Assembly: GCF_026151205.1 (NCBI RefSeq) | Contig: NC_087081.1 | Location: 15,612,837-15,676,836 of the forward strand | Source: Bolinopsis microptera | Taxonomy: Eukaryota > Ctenophora > Tentaculata > Lobata > Bolinopsidae | Length of the DNA stretch: 64,000 nt | Direction: 5' to 3' | In this document: positions 1 through 12,099 of the stretch, one piece after another | Position numbering within the stretch: the stretch's first letter is position 1 | How the letters are laid out: each line of letters starts with the position of its first letter | Position numbers and translations under genes: made by a program | Notes under the pieces: generated by a model | Seen by the model: the letters and a program-made list of their open reading frames with translations, nothing else | Databases searched by the model: none | Told to the model about the DNA's origin: nothing

Positions 1-11
1 GGCATATTAAT

Positions 12-65
12 TGTAACGCGATGCACTACTGGGCCGCGCCGCGCATCAAATAATTCTTCTCGCAA
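12..65. repeat. Short dispersed repeat, copy 1
   Basis: A ~54 bp GC-rich block (core GCGATGCACTACTGGG, then GCGCATCAAATA and TTCTCGCAA) recurs almost unchanged at 371-423. No coding potential is seen. It may be part of a larger old element. Confidence 0.7.
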
Positions 66-370
66 GATGATCGGCGAGATGCACCATTGTGCCTCACCAA
101 GCTGCGAAGGATAGACCATCGACAATCGTGAATCAAGCATAATTAGTGTTCACATTATTTAATATTAAAAACTGATTATAAATATGAATAATTAATTTTA
201 CTTACATATTGTGATTACTTCTTTGTGCCTTGAATAAATTATCACAAACGAATATGATACTTAAATTTTTATTATGTTAGGGAACCACTACATAAAGTAA
301 ATGGCGTCGTAAACTGTTTGCAAGAGGGGAGGGCTCTCGCAAGAACTTCAATCTCAGCCGTTATACATTT

Positions 371-423
371 GTAGCGCGATGCACTACTGGGGTCGCGCGC
401 GCATCAAATACTGCTTCTCGCAA
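371..423. repeat. Short dispersed repeat, copy 2
   Basis: Second copy of the block at 12-65, in the same orientation, differing at a few bases. It sits just left of a 12-bp-arm inverted repeat at 441-476. The two copies are about 360 bp apart, so they could be the ends or internal repeats of one element. Confidence 0.7.
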
Positions 424-440
424 CCAAGTTAATTGGATAA

Positions 441-476
441 ACTGAGTAACTGCGTGCAGCGCATCAGTTACTCAGT
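441..476. other. Inverted repeat, 12-bp perfect arms
   Basis: ACTGAGTAACTG at 441-452 is exactly complementary to CAGTTACTCAGT at 465-476, with a 12-nt spacer. Function unknown. Confidence 0.6.
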
Positions 477-2080
477 GATGCAAGTGTTATAAAAAGGTGA
501 TCGCGTATTCACAGCGTGTTCAAAGCCTTAAACAGGTTGTGTAAACGGCGGTAAAACTGTCACTATTGCACTATAGAAACCTGAAAAAAAAAAGTGGTTA
601 CTGCATACTCGGAGGGAGAAGTGCCAAGATACCTGCGCTACATAGGGACGCCGTTGTCAGCACTGCACGCGCGGCGCACACGAAACCTTCCCATCGGGGT
701 GTTGGATAGATTCTTTTCATGACTTGTGAAACAAAAGCGCGCCCGAAGTGGCGCGACGAAAGCAATAGGTAGGTGAAGTTATTGTACGCTTCAAAAAACA
801 TTGCCAAAATACAAATACAATTGCAACTCCAGTAAACAAAATTCAGCCAATGCACTATGATCAGTGGTAAGAAATCCGCACAAAGTTAAAAATTGCAAAA
901 CTTTTTTCTATCACGTTGCGACTCACGGTCGTTTCACAATGTACCTTTTTCATATATCGTCCTGAGATACAGGGGGGAGCCGCGCAACTTCGTGCGCGGC
1001 TGGTCATACAACGTATGACAATATTTCTTGGTACCTATTATTGTACTTTTGCTAACACTTTCAGTTCTGAACATCACTCGAGCTTCTTGTCATAATTTTA
1101 CATGAATCTATTTATGTTCTATATGTTCGACCTATATAATTTCTTTGACAAATCAGGGGGATAAAAAAAATTTTTACAGATTATCATTTAACACCCTTAA
1201 CTAGGGCATTGGCACTATGCCAATTTAGTTTGGGTCTGTTACGTATCTTTATTTATTAGTTTAAGAGAGTGAAGATATTTCATTTATCAAGGACCAAATT
1301 GACTTTAAATTACAAATGTAACAAGATGTTAGCAAATTTAAGCAACGTTTTATATGAGCCTCAAACAAAATATTAATGTATACCCGAAAGCAAATCCATT
1401 ATTACCATGAACGACGATTAACATTAATTCGACCAAACGATGGGCAACTTGGTGGGAAGTAAAGTATATTTTGTTATGTTCAATTAAGAGGAAATCTACT
1501 TTAATCCTGATATTAATTCTGCCACGTGAGAAATGAAAACTTGTTTAATCTGACGATTTTTTTCTGGTCGAATTTTATTCAATTCCAAAACAAATGAGCA
1601 TACATGAAATGAATATCAATTCTTCTACAGTTAAAATAAACACGTGTCGCCTGTTGTTGTGGTCGAGTTGTTTAATATTGTTCAATATCATTATACAAAA
1701 GTTGGTTTTTTATAATGTAGTCGAATGTTTCCGAGTCACACTCTAGCTGTAATAATCAAAAGTTTGTGGTGAAATTAATAAATATTACGTTAAATTTTTC
1801 GACCAGCGAGTTTTCGAATTATTCTCACTACCAAACTGTAATCTTATAAAAAATCCTGGTTTCAAAATAAAATCAGCGATTGTGCACACTGTTTGAAACT
1901 TCTATGCATTTATCAACATGAGAATCGCAACTACAACCATTGGTCAATACTCCCAATTCTCTTATACTCCACTGGATTCATGGGTTTAGTTTACAGATTA
2001 AAATGAGAGGTGAATTCAATTATTAAACTGCTTCCATACAATAATATTACAAGCGGGGAAAGGAGGTCCTATAAGCGTTT
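477..2080. other. No recognisable gene
   Basis: AT-rich sequence. The short open frames, including a minus-strand one near 598-855, match no family I recognise and lack convincing splice context. A short GC-rich string near 737-758 resembles one near 57852-57870 and may be a dispersed fragment. Confidence 0.5.
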
Positions 2081-2370
2081 CTGTGGTAACCAGTTGGTAT
2101 GGTAATCAGTTGTTATGGTAACCAGTTGTTTATATGGTAACCAATTGCTGGTGGTACCAGTTGCCTGTGGTAACCCAGTTGTGCTGTGGTAACCAGTTGG
2201 TATGGTAACCAGTTGTTTATATGGTAACCAATTGCCTGTGGTACCAGTTGCTTGTGAAACAGGTTGCTTGTGGTAACCAGTTGGTATGCGTAACCATGTT
2301 GTATGGTAACAGTTGTATGGTAACCAGTTGGTATGGTAACCAGTTGAGTGGTACCAGTTGGTTATGGTAA
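2081..2370. repeat. Minisatellite, GGTAACCAGTTG core
   Basis: Irregular tandem repeat whose core GGTAACCAGTTG is separated by 2-6 variable bases (TAT, TTAT, TTTATAT, CTGT), about 17 copies. A minus-strand open frame through it is a by-product of the repeat. Confidence 0.85.
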
Positions 2371-3022
2371 TATGTTTTCTGCATTTTGGACATTTCGTAT
2401 TTTTTCTGTGTTCTACCTCTTCCTTGAGTCCATAAGTTTCTCGAACACATGAAATAAATGATATTAAGGTATCTAATTAATGGGATCATTATTTTATAAC
2501 TGATCTATCAGTGATTGTAAAAGAAAATTCGCCCCAATTAGTAGGTTATATGGTTGAAGCCTAAAATGATTATTAGAAAAAACAATATACGTAGTGTTCT
2601 CCAAGAGTTGATGGGATATTTTCTCTCCACCCATTTTGATCTTTCGTCAATGTTTCTTCTTTCTTCGTTCAGCCTTCTTCTTTCTGTTTCTCATTTTCAT
2701 TTTTGGCCCTTGAAAATTAAGGAGTTAAAAAATCAGTACAATTATAAACTAGCCATGTTTCATTACTTGAGACCTGCAACTAAAACTGTGCAGATGGTTA
2801 TAATGTTATTTCTCATTGACGATTCTGTCAACAACTTTTAAATTTCGATCTACAGAGGCCCAATTAAAACAATGGATTACTTTAAATACTCATGTTTGCG
2901 ACATGATAATCAATTCCATATTAACACCTGGCTATAATTTAAGACAATTAATAATTGTGTAAGGCTTCTCGAATTACCTTCTGCCCCAATTTAAAGTTAA
3001 CCTTACCTCTTACTTGGCATCA

Positions 3023-3410
3023 TGTAGTTAATATTACCTTGTGTCTTACATCTGCATCTGGAATTAACATTAGGTTGTGTCTTACATGTGGAGTTAACAT
3101 TAGCTTGTGTCTTAAATCTGGAGTTAATATTACCTTGTGTCTTACATCTAGAGTTAACATTTATAGGTTGTGTCCTTACATCTGAAGTGTTCACATTAGA
3201 TTGTGTCTAACATATGGAGTTAACTATTATAGGTTGTGTCTTACATCTGCAGGTAACATGTGCTTGTGTTCTTAATTGGTGTTATATACCTTGTGTCTTA
3301 CATCTGGATGTTAACATTACCTTGTGTCTAGAGTTATCATTATGTTATATAACCGTACATCTGGAGTTAAACGCTACATTAAACCTTACATCTAAAGTTA
3401 ACCATTATCC
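3023..3410. repeat. Minisatellite, ~30 bp unit
   Basis: About 12 degenerate copies of a ~30 bp unit with core TTGTGTCTTACATCTGGAGT followed by TAACATTA. Both strands stay open for 60-90 codons because the unit contains few stops; these are not genes. Confidence 0.85.
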
Positions 3411-3419
3411 TTTACCCTA

Positions 3420-5100
3420 TCATGTACCTTACATTCTTATTCGGTTTATTCGACATTCATTATTATTAATGAACTTTGCCTGATAAAACAGTGTAGTTCG
3501 CATAAAATAGAACTTTGTTTAAAATTCCAACTCCGGGGTATAAACTGAATTGCAGCGATTACAACAGAGTAGCTGTTCCTCAACTCCTGACGATAGGCGA
3601 CCTATTCAGTAGGTTCACCTAACAAATAAAATGCGTGCGGTATTCGAAAGAAAGTAGAACGTATCATAGCTTTTCATATATTTGCCCAAATGCCGAATTT
3701 AATCACGATATTTTTTCGTAATACATATGGACATATTTGAGTTTGAGGATATGGTAAATATATGTACGTGACCCTATTAGTTAACTCTTTGGCGTAAACA
3801 ATAATATTATATTACATACCACTTTATTTTAATTTTAATCATTTCTAATGAGCAGGACTCTACCCGTGGATTTCACAATTTTTAGGATGCATTTAACATA
3901 ATTCTGCTTTATTACCAGAACGAAATGACGATACAAAATTAAAACTTGAAAACACTTGTAATTGAAATTATTTCTGACACGGTTATTACTCAGGTTTAGT
4001 AACGTGTGTTAAATTAAATATCTTTTCCAGGTTACTCATGTTTAAAGCTGAGTAACAAAAGTAAAAATGAGCTATTTCTTTGAATCAAATTTATAATTGA
4101 AGAGGTGCACTGCCTTTGAAACTGCCATTAAATTATCTATATGTATTTGGTCGTATTGAAAATATGATATTTCCTGGATCCCGAAGCTAAACAGTTTTTA
4201 TTTTTGAAAGAATTCTTCTCATAACCAATTGTATTTTTTTGATTACACCTGACCGTTCATTTGGACATTTTTTAGCCTCTGTGAAAAATGAGAACCTAAG
4301 AGGAAGCTAGTAATCTGTTCGAGTAATGTTAAAAGATCCTCGTGTGAGATTTTTCAAATGTAACATACAGATAAGAAGTCTATGCAGGTACCCAGACTTA
4401 ATGACAAAAACAAAGCTTTATTCATAGGCATCGCAAACAGAGGATTAATGCTTCATTGTGGCAGCAGACCGTTGCTAACCAAGTTATACCAAGGATTTCA
4501 AAACAAAGGCCATTATGCCATTAGAAAAAAAACTATGGCATGGTGCTCAGTCATATCGACGCCAACGAACTTGTGAGAAGCTGGAGTTTGGTTTTATTTC
4601 ACAATCTTTACAGTGTGCTACCACAAGGCGTAGATGGAATTCTTGAAATGTACGTTTTGCTGTTAATATTATTCCAACTCGTTTTCTAAGCTCTCAACGA
4701 TCCAATCGTGACATCTGCTCGCAGAACAGAAAGCCATCGACTCTACTCCTGTGATTTCTGTGGAATGCCATACTATGTTTTTTTTTAATGAATACCATAC
4801 TAACTTTTTTTTATTTAATTACTTTCAAATTTTTACAGAGGTACAGCAATAGATGAATATAAATTAGAATCGTTCAAAATATCGCCCCCCAATCTGTAAA
4901 ATATGATGGGCACCCAAACCGGTAAACACATGTGAACTATGTCCGCAGTAACTTGGACCAATACTTGGACGACTTCTCCTGAATTGGTATACTTTCGGAC
5001 TTTATTTGATTGGACATTATTGGACACTGGGGCCCTTGCGTTCATTTAATTTCCGTTTAAATAAATTCTGATAAGGTAGTTAAATTACAATACTGTTCAT
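3420..5100. other. No recognisable gene
   Basis: AT-rich sequence. Short open frames at 4382-4576 (+) and 4833-5045 (-) show no known motif. Confidence 0.45.
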
Positions 5101-5120
5101 GAATGCCTTCGAAGCGTCAT

Positions 5121-5186
5121 TTTAATGTCCGTTAAAAATTATGTCCGTTCACGTAATGTCCAGTTGAGTAACGTCCGATAAGGTTT
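5121..5186. repeat. Short ATGTCCGTT-type tandem repeat
   Basis: Four or five imperfect copies of a ~18 bp unit containing AATGTCCGTT. The final copy runs into GTCCGATAAGG, a string that recurs inside the 24-28 kb array. A related cluster lies at 7974-8022, so this is probably dispersed-element debris. Confidence 0.55.
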
Positions 5187-5584
5187 ATATAGTAACTTTG
5201 TGATTATGATATGATTAGTGAGTACTGCTACAGCTTTTAAAAAATGTTTGATTATTGCCAATTTCGTCAGCAATAATCTTTATAATGCCATAATATGTGA
5301 TTCTCTGGGCACAATGGCGGAGAACCCATATCTTATTTGACACGTGACGATGATCAAACTCCAGCCATTGGCAACCAATACCTGAGATCACTGTACGATA
5401 CACTGCATCGTGCATGAAAAAACAAGCATGGACACCTTCCATCAATATACCAATCTCTTTTTGGATAAACACTTCTTTGTGTAGCATTTATATTCAAATT
5501 TTTCCAAAATAAGCATACGTTGCAACCAGAAATCCTTTCACTTGTTTAGTTTAGAAGTTACATTAGGAAAACTTCGCACGAATC

Positions 5585-5719
5585 ATGAATTGTTTCAGAT
5601 TGGAGTTTAAGGACGCAACCTCTGTTCGCCAACATGATATCGGAACTGTAACTCTGTCAGGCGATGAGGGACGTTGTATGTTACACCTCGTTAGCAAACA
5701 AATGGAGAGGAGAAGACAG
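5585..5719 (+). CDS. Possible orphan coding exon
   Basis: An ATG at 5585 opens a frame of about 45 residues ending at CAG|GTCAGT, a good splice donor at 5720; without splicing it stops at a TAG nine bases later. An acceptor-like TTTCAG also ends at 5598, so it could be either a first or an internal exon. The composition looks protein-like (VTLSGDEGRC, then LVSKQMERRRQ). I recognise no family and found no partner exon, since the next kilobase is transposon debris on the other strand. It could be chance. Confidence 0.25.
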
Positions 5720-5729
5720 GTCAGTATGT

Positions 5730-6149
5730 AGCGGGGAAATTGGCCGGTTTATTATTTAAACACGCAGACAGTTAGGTCTATTATGTCAGAACAAGAGTAT
5801 TATACACATTGACCGGCGAATGATAGGTACTTCAGAAGCAATGAAAAAATAACAATCTATTAGATAAAATGAGTCATATGTTACTTTCAGCCGGAGCCAT
5901 CATAAGTGACATAAATCTAAAAGTAGTGTGGTTGTTTCTAAATATAAACTCAAACTTGAAAAGGAAACTGCGTGAAATATGAAAACATCATAAAAGGACC
6001 AATTTATTTAAAAAAATAATTTATGGAAAGCCCCCTCAGACAAAATAAACATCAATTATGCAATAAAGGATCTTAAAAGGGTTTGTACTTTCATTCCTGA
6101 GGTGCGGAGGGAATTAAGGCATGTATATATCGGGTGCTCCTTTTAACAT
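5730..6149. other. No recognisable gene
   Basis: AT-rich sequence between the orphan exon and the decayed reverse transcriptase; no feature supported. Confidence 0.4.
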
Positions 6150-7620
6150 CTAAACTACTAGGATTTGATTTTCTAGGATACACACTGAAAACACTATTTG
6201 TTAAAATGTTCCTTCTGAGTCAGTCCATGCTCTATTATGGAGGTGGAAGTCCTACGAGTTTTGAGTCATAAATCCGTGTCCCTTTTGCACACTGATGATC
6301 TTGTATAGAATGCTCTTCTGTGTTCGCCAAACCTACCGTAGCATTCTGGTGGATTTCCTACGTATGGTTTCTCACACGTTTACATATGTCAAATATATGA
6401 TGTTGTAAGTGATGCTTTGTACCTGGGTGTGGTTTTTACCCGTTTCCCATTGAATGCTGATTTGTGTAGCACTATCAATAGACTCACACGTTGCACAGTT
6501 TTCTTTCTACACGGCCTTGTTTGACCATGCTTATTCCCAGAGCTATTTCTTGTACCTTAACCAACGGCTTTTGAGGTTTGCTTCCTGTTTTTTGACAAAT
6601 TGGAAGGAACTTTTGGCCATTCATTTTTTCTTCAAGGGTGTTACTCTGTTGTTTTGAGGTCACTCAGGTTACAAAAACTTCTAGGTCTTCTTTAAGTTAT
6701 CCTCATTACATTTCACTGTGGGTGACAATGTCAGAGTACTTCCGTAGTTGAGACACCTTATTGGTAGGATCTCTGGCTTCAGTGTGTTGTCCTGGGGAGT
6801 CTTCGTTCAAGGTTTCTTTTCGGAGTTGAGATCTTTTTTGCTAATGTTGTTCTCCATTTTTGAGGGATAAGCAGCTGCCTTGGAATGCTTGCTTAATTCA
6901 ACTCAATCTGGAAGTTTCCAGTCGTTTTGTGAGTTGCTTATTCTCCTGAGTCTGATAACTGGCTTGTAAAAACTATTCCACTATAAATGTTGGTTTGCAT
7001 CTGTGCCATACACCTGCATAACTCTCCTGCCTAGCCTCGATAGCAGCCCCCGCCACTTGGATCTACTCCGCGCGTCCTTGATATGGAGGTCAGTTTGTAA
7101 GTTTCCTCAGGGTCGAAACAAAAACTCGTATCTAGAAAAGCCACAGGGCGTGCCAACTTCCTTCCATTTGGGATGCGTCAATGAGTAGCCATATTCTTTC
7201 AAGGATTTGTTTACATCGGAAATCCATGGTCAAATTTCCTTTCAGTGCTGTTAAGAGACCTGCACCATCGTCAATGTACCGTTACAGTCCTGATCTCTTC
7301 ATCATGTCAGTGTTACTGTAAACGCATTTGTTCATTCACATAAAAACAGTTATGTTAGGCCAACTGCACACACAGGACTTCCACCTGTAGGCACTCCGTT
7401 CTTTTTGGACCGTACCACTTGTCTTCGAAGCATCAATAGAGGAATCTAGATGATTATCAACGAGGGTCGACCAGCCAATCACTGAGTGCTGGTGTTCCAG
7501 TCTGGTCTGGTGGTAGGTATTCATTGCATGATGAACGGCTTTGTCGAACATTGGATACCCTGTTAAAGAGGGTGGATTATGGGTGTAGAACCGAGCTACA
7601 AATTTGTTTCAAAGTAAGTT
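6150..7620 (-). pseudogene. Decayed reverse transcriptase (retroelement remnant)
   Basis: Read on minus, this stretch keeps two hallmark reverse transcriptase motifs in order but in broken frames. A motif-B-like GVPTGGSPVCAVGLT is encoded at about 7398-7350. A motif C, RYIDDG (catalytic Asp pair), lies at about 7281-7264. The open frame at 7551-7336 just upstream carries protein-like sequence that should lie between motifs A and B. Downstream, down to about 6150, coding-like segments continue with many stops and shifts. No intact frame, terminal repeat or endonuclease is recognisable. The clade is unresolved; the motif spacing would suit a Penelope-like or related element. It differs from the intact element at 47.8-49.9 kb. 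Confidence 0.6.
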
Positions 7621-7973
7621 TGTAGTTAGTTACTATGATTATTCAAAATATTAGTGGAAAGCTTGAACGAATTTGATTTTGAAATGCATCAAGTCTGATA
7701 GATTTACTTAATTAATGTTACAGGAGTTGGTTAGATTTGAAACGGATGTACCTTTTGTAATTGAGTTTTGTGGAGTGTGACGAAGGTGATAAGAAACATA
7801 TCAGACTGTATTATATCTTGGAAATTTCTTCTTCTGTGATCACCAGAAATGATATCTGGCTGCAATGCAAAAGGTACATCGTAGTTATTATTCTTGGAAA
7901 AATAATCTGGATAATTATCGGACTTTTCTTTGAAAGGAGTCTTTATAGGGAACCCTATATGGCGTTCTTTTTT

Positions 7974-8022
7974 ATGTCCGTTCAAATATAGTCCGTTCAA
8001 ATAAAGTCCGTCCAAGTTTAAG
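7974..8022. repeat. Short GTCCGTTCAAATA tandem repeat
   Basis: Three to four copies of a ~15 bp unit (GTCCGTTCAAATA, AAGTCCGTC). Related to the cluster at 5121-5186. Confidence 0.5.
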
Positions 8023-8138
8023 TCCAAGTAACCAGTATAGGTCATTAGTATTACACCCTCTCAACGGGTGTCAGCTTCAAATGTATTGTGAGAATAGAAA
8101 TATTGTAGCTAGTTATATATATCCAATTCAGAACCAGT

Positions 8139-11100
8139 ATGCTTACATTGAAGACATGGCGGGTTTCCTCAAGTACTAATGCCCTCGCCCAGGAGGGAAA
8201 ACGAAGAGGAAGTTCAAGTGCACAACACGGAAGAGTTTTACTCTACATTGGTATGTCCGTTTTTCAGCAATGTTATTGCTCTGAGGACCCTACTAATATA
8301 AGGGCTTGTGACACAAGGTTGGACGGTTTCATGAACGTTATAGGGGATAATATATTATGTGAAAATTTATTGTGTCGGAGCGATGATTGATAGATTTAAA
8401 TAATTTCACTTGCAAGCTAAGAAAATACGCATGGCTTTGTGATGGTCAACAACACTGTGAGAATAAACATGGATGAACTGAATTGTGCAGATAAAAACAA
8501 CATTACGCAGTGGACTAGCAGTAGATCCTCGTTTATATGTAATGATATATGTGAAACTAATACCTGTGAGGACGAAGCGTATTGTAATGGTTGATTTTAT
8601 GGAATGTATTGTAAATACACAGGTTATAACTCTGTCATTCTCACCGAATTACGTACTCCTGGTGATGTATGTGTATCTTACGAAATATGATGATGGAGAG
8701 GATCAGGTTCAACTGCACAACTACTGACCAAACCAAAGAATAATTGTTAAAAGTTCATTGAGTCCTGGTAAACTTTTGCTGGTTAACATTCACCAAGGGG
8801 CACGCCCACCCCCCCCCCCTGTCCTACTAAGCAGAAAAAAATGCTCATTATTGTGCAGACGAAGATCTAAAGAAATATCAAACAATTGTACAGACCAAGC
8901 TAGGGAAGGAGGATCGTGCACTATAAATGGATACAAGGTCAACTATGTCTAAAATATGTGATTTGAACGAAGACAAGAATGTTCAAATTTGCGTTGATCA
9001 CCTTAGGAAATGAATGTAGTGACATTTCAAAATCGTGTCTAAATAACACAATACACGTGATGTGGTGAGCAACTTTCGGGATTGGCAAGACTGATTGTGA
9101 AACAAAACCCAATCTGTCACTATCAAACTGAAAAAAACACTGCCCTAAGAAAAGTTGGGAAAGCAGGCGAATTGGACGTTTTCCTTAACCTGGATACGCG
9201 GGGACGGTATAGAGGCGACTGTGTGAATGAATGGTTATTGAGAACTGGAAATTCTGGCCAACATGTGGAAAAGGTAAGTCCCGAACGAAAGATTAGTAAC
9301 AGCATAAACGTGCCGAAAAACGTTATCCTGTGCCCCTCAGGAGATCCTGGATACGTCGAATTGAACGATCTAGTGACGGAATTGAAACATTGGTAATGTG
9401 GAAACAAATGTGGTTCATTGTCCCAACTTCCTCGGACATCTTCACTTCAGTCTCAAGGCAAAGGAAATGGCTTTGTCAAGCAGCTGTCATTTTGCATGAA
9501 AGGTCTTAGGCGTATCAAAAAATCTTAAAAAAGGGATAACTGCCACACAAAGCTTTTCGATTTCCAGATCATCACTTTTTTTTGGGTGGACACGAAAACA
9601 GAGTTGCATCTCCATGAAGTAACAGATTGTGAGCATATGTTCGGGGAACAATATGTCTTTACTAGCTGCACAGAAAATTGTTAAAAACTCAGCTTGCCCT
9701 GAAGAAACCGGCCCAAAATACGAAGCCTGTCCAATCAATACCTAATAGGATAGGAACCTTGTAATAACAAATATCTGGTTTCTTCACCAAATCACGTGAA
9801 AAACGTTATTCACGAATAGTATTTTGTGTGCGATAATAATCGTCACATGCATTAAATTACTCTCTCAAGTATGTTGACTTGATTGATAATTGCGGCGACG
9901 ATCGGATGAGTAGGCATGTACCAATGGTTTTCACATGCAAACTCTGCTCGTATCATTACAAAAGTTCAAACCTGATAATGGGATATTCGATTGCTTCGAA
10001 TGTCTGACGAATGTAATCTGGAGTGCTCAAACAGATACTGGGAAATTTAGCTCTAAAAAAGTAAGTCATTGATATAGGGGGGCTTATCGGTTGTGGCAAA
10101 TTATCGTTAAGGTAAAGAATCGTAGGATCTCTAAATCATGCAGGAACATCTGTTTGCCTTGGTAACAAATCCTAATAATCTTAATATCTTTGGGAGGAAC
10201 TTCTAGTAGGTTGCTATTTATTGGGTGTTAGTACAATATGACGCAGTTATTTTCAAGAAAGATATCGTAAAGTCAACTCCGAATGGTTGGTCTAGCTTTC
10301 CGTGCTCCACGATAGGTGTTGTCAGTACCATAGGATCGATATCTTTGTTGCTATGGCGGGATTGGAGCACCATTAGGGCTAAATGGAATACAGGGGTTCA
10401 CTCAGAGTCCCAGGCGAAGTCACATTGTAAAATCTCTTTAAGGGTGCCTAGGGGTTCTTAGCATCCTTCATGACATCTTGCCAGCATTGCTATCACACAA
10501 TAATTAGTTTTATTTGAAAACTTTTTTGGAAATGGATACAAATTTGCGGCTGAGCTCAACTTTTCATCGGAACCCAAAACAATACAAGAAAGTCTCGCAG
10601 TCCTGAAGCTTTCTATGACGGATGAAAGTAAAAAAACCTGAGTTGGGAGACGATCTAAAGTGTACCGTGGATGTTCTCCCATGATGTAGGAGATCCAGAC
10701 CACACCGGCCTACGGTCACAAAGCTTGATTTCTACGGAAATGACGGAGTCTGCGTTTAAGTATTTTGTAGACAAACATGACCCCCAGAGAAACTTCGTTA
10801 TGGGCGATACTCGCAGTAACTTTGTCTGCTTCCTATCATTTCAATATCCTTTACATTCTGATAGCTATTGTCTCCAGAGATCTCAAAAAGGTCTCTTACT
10901 ATTGGCGAACAATCGACAAAATGAGTGACGAAAACGAAAATTACTCGAAGGATAACAATTTTCATCACTACTGACTTCTGTTGTTTGGTGCCTTTCATCG
11001 TTATTGTGTGTTGCACTCCCTAGAAGTTATTGATGCAACTCCATGTTACGGTGTCTCAAATGTATATCTGCAATAAAATTCCCGTGATAAACCCCATTCC

Positions 11101-11305
11101 TTTATGACGATTTGTACAGAATTATTTCAATAGCACTATTCAATCACTTTCACCAGAATGTACCTCAGCCATTTACCAAACTATCATCGCACGTCTCCCT
11201 ATGCTCACACTGAAGATATCGAGATGGAAGCAGATAGAATGTTCGAAAGAGAGAACCTGGATGCACCTACTGGTTTGTCCTCGGTACAAAACATTAAAAA
11301 GTGAC
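8139..11305 (+). pseudogene. Decayed LDLa-containing rhodopsin-type GPCR
   Basis: Fragments of one receptor appear in correct order on plus but scattered over three frames. At 8220-8390 is a Cys-rich stretch (CYCSEDPTNIRACDTR, then ILCENLLCR). Next come LDLa-like CDGQQHCEN near 8450 and CETNTCEDEAYCNG near 8560, then CTINGY and ECSDISKSCLNN by 9050. Near 9340 is GDPGYVELNDL, and near 9885 an LDLa-like DLIDNCGDD. An ECNLECS juxtamembrane motif lies near 10020. TM2-TM3-like segments follow (LIILISLG near 10180, YDAVIF and CSTIGVVSTIGS near 10235-10340). Near 10670 is MFSHDVGDPDHTG, then KYFVDKHDPQR and SNFVCF with TM-like sequence, LEVIDATP near 11030, and an acidic tail. Family knowledge: LDLa ectodomains on class A receptors occur in relaxin-receptor/GRL101-like proteins. 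Many stops and frameshifts indicate a pseudogene. Missing introns could account for a few breaks, but not all. Confidence 0.6.
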
Positions 11306-11479
11306 GGACCGTAAAACAACAGCAGATCTAGATATTCGAAGTTAACCTAGTCTTCAGGAACCAAGCTCGAGATAAAGGAGCAGAATTATCTTCAGCAATA
11401 GTACAGGGCGAGGACGGATGTGCTTGGTTGACAGAACCATTTGGTGACGTGATAGCTTGAGGTACATTATCCCATCTGT

Positions 11480-12095
11480 GCAGCAGGAGACAAAATCCGA
11501 AGTCTCTCAACCATCTACAAAGATTCCAGAGATTCACAAAGGAACAAATAAGGGTGGATTAGTGTCGGAAACTAAACACAATCACGTATTGCTGAGGTGC
11601 ATCTTCGGAAGGCGAATGAGCAAGACAATATCCCGAATTTACTCTCAAACCCATAAATAAAGCTCCAGATATTTCACAAAGGTACAAATATTGTGGGTGT
11701 TTGGAGTCGGAACTAACACAACACGATATTTTATTGCTGAGGTGCACCTTCAGGAAGGCCAGCATGGAGCAGAGACAGATCCGAATTTATCTTCTCAAAC
11801 CATCCACAAAGATCCAGAGATTCACAAAGGTACAAAAATGGTGGGGTTTAGAGTCGGAACTAACACAACCAGATTATTGCTGAGGTGCACCTTCAGGAAG
11901 GCCAGCATGAGCAGCGCAAGATCCGGAATTCATCATTCAAACTATTAATACAGATGCAGTGGTCTCAAAGATATAGCGATGTCGAAGGTTTAGAGCTGCG
12001 ACTAACGGAAAACGTTATTGCTAGGTGCTTTCTGAGGAGGGCAACACAGAAAACGAATCTGAAATTGCTCTCAAATCATGGTCAAAGAATCTGAG
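11480..12095. repeat. Tandem repeat, ~150 bp unit, 4 copies
   Basis: About four diverged copies share, in order, TCCGAATTTA, TCTCAAACCATC, CAGAGATTCACAAAGGTACA, GAGTCGGAACTAACACAA and ATTGCTGAGGTGCACCTTC. The units begin near 11489, 11625, 11765 and 11910. It follows the GPCR remnant directly. Open frames inside it come from the repeat structure. Confidence 0.8.
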
Positions 12096-12099
12096 ATTT

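Noticed and set aside
598-855. 85-codon minus-strand frame with hydrophobic segments
   Set aside because: No family motif, no splice support, and the region has short repeats; left unannotated as a gene.
2217-3483. Frames of 60-95 codons near 2.2-3.5 kb
   Set aside because: They coincide with the GGTAACCAGTTG and ~30-bp minisatellites or have no family motif.
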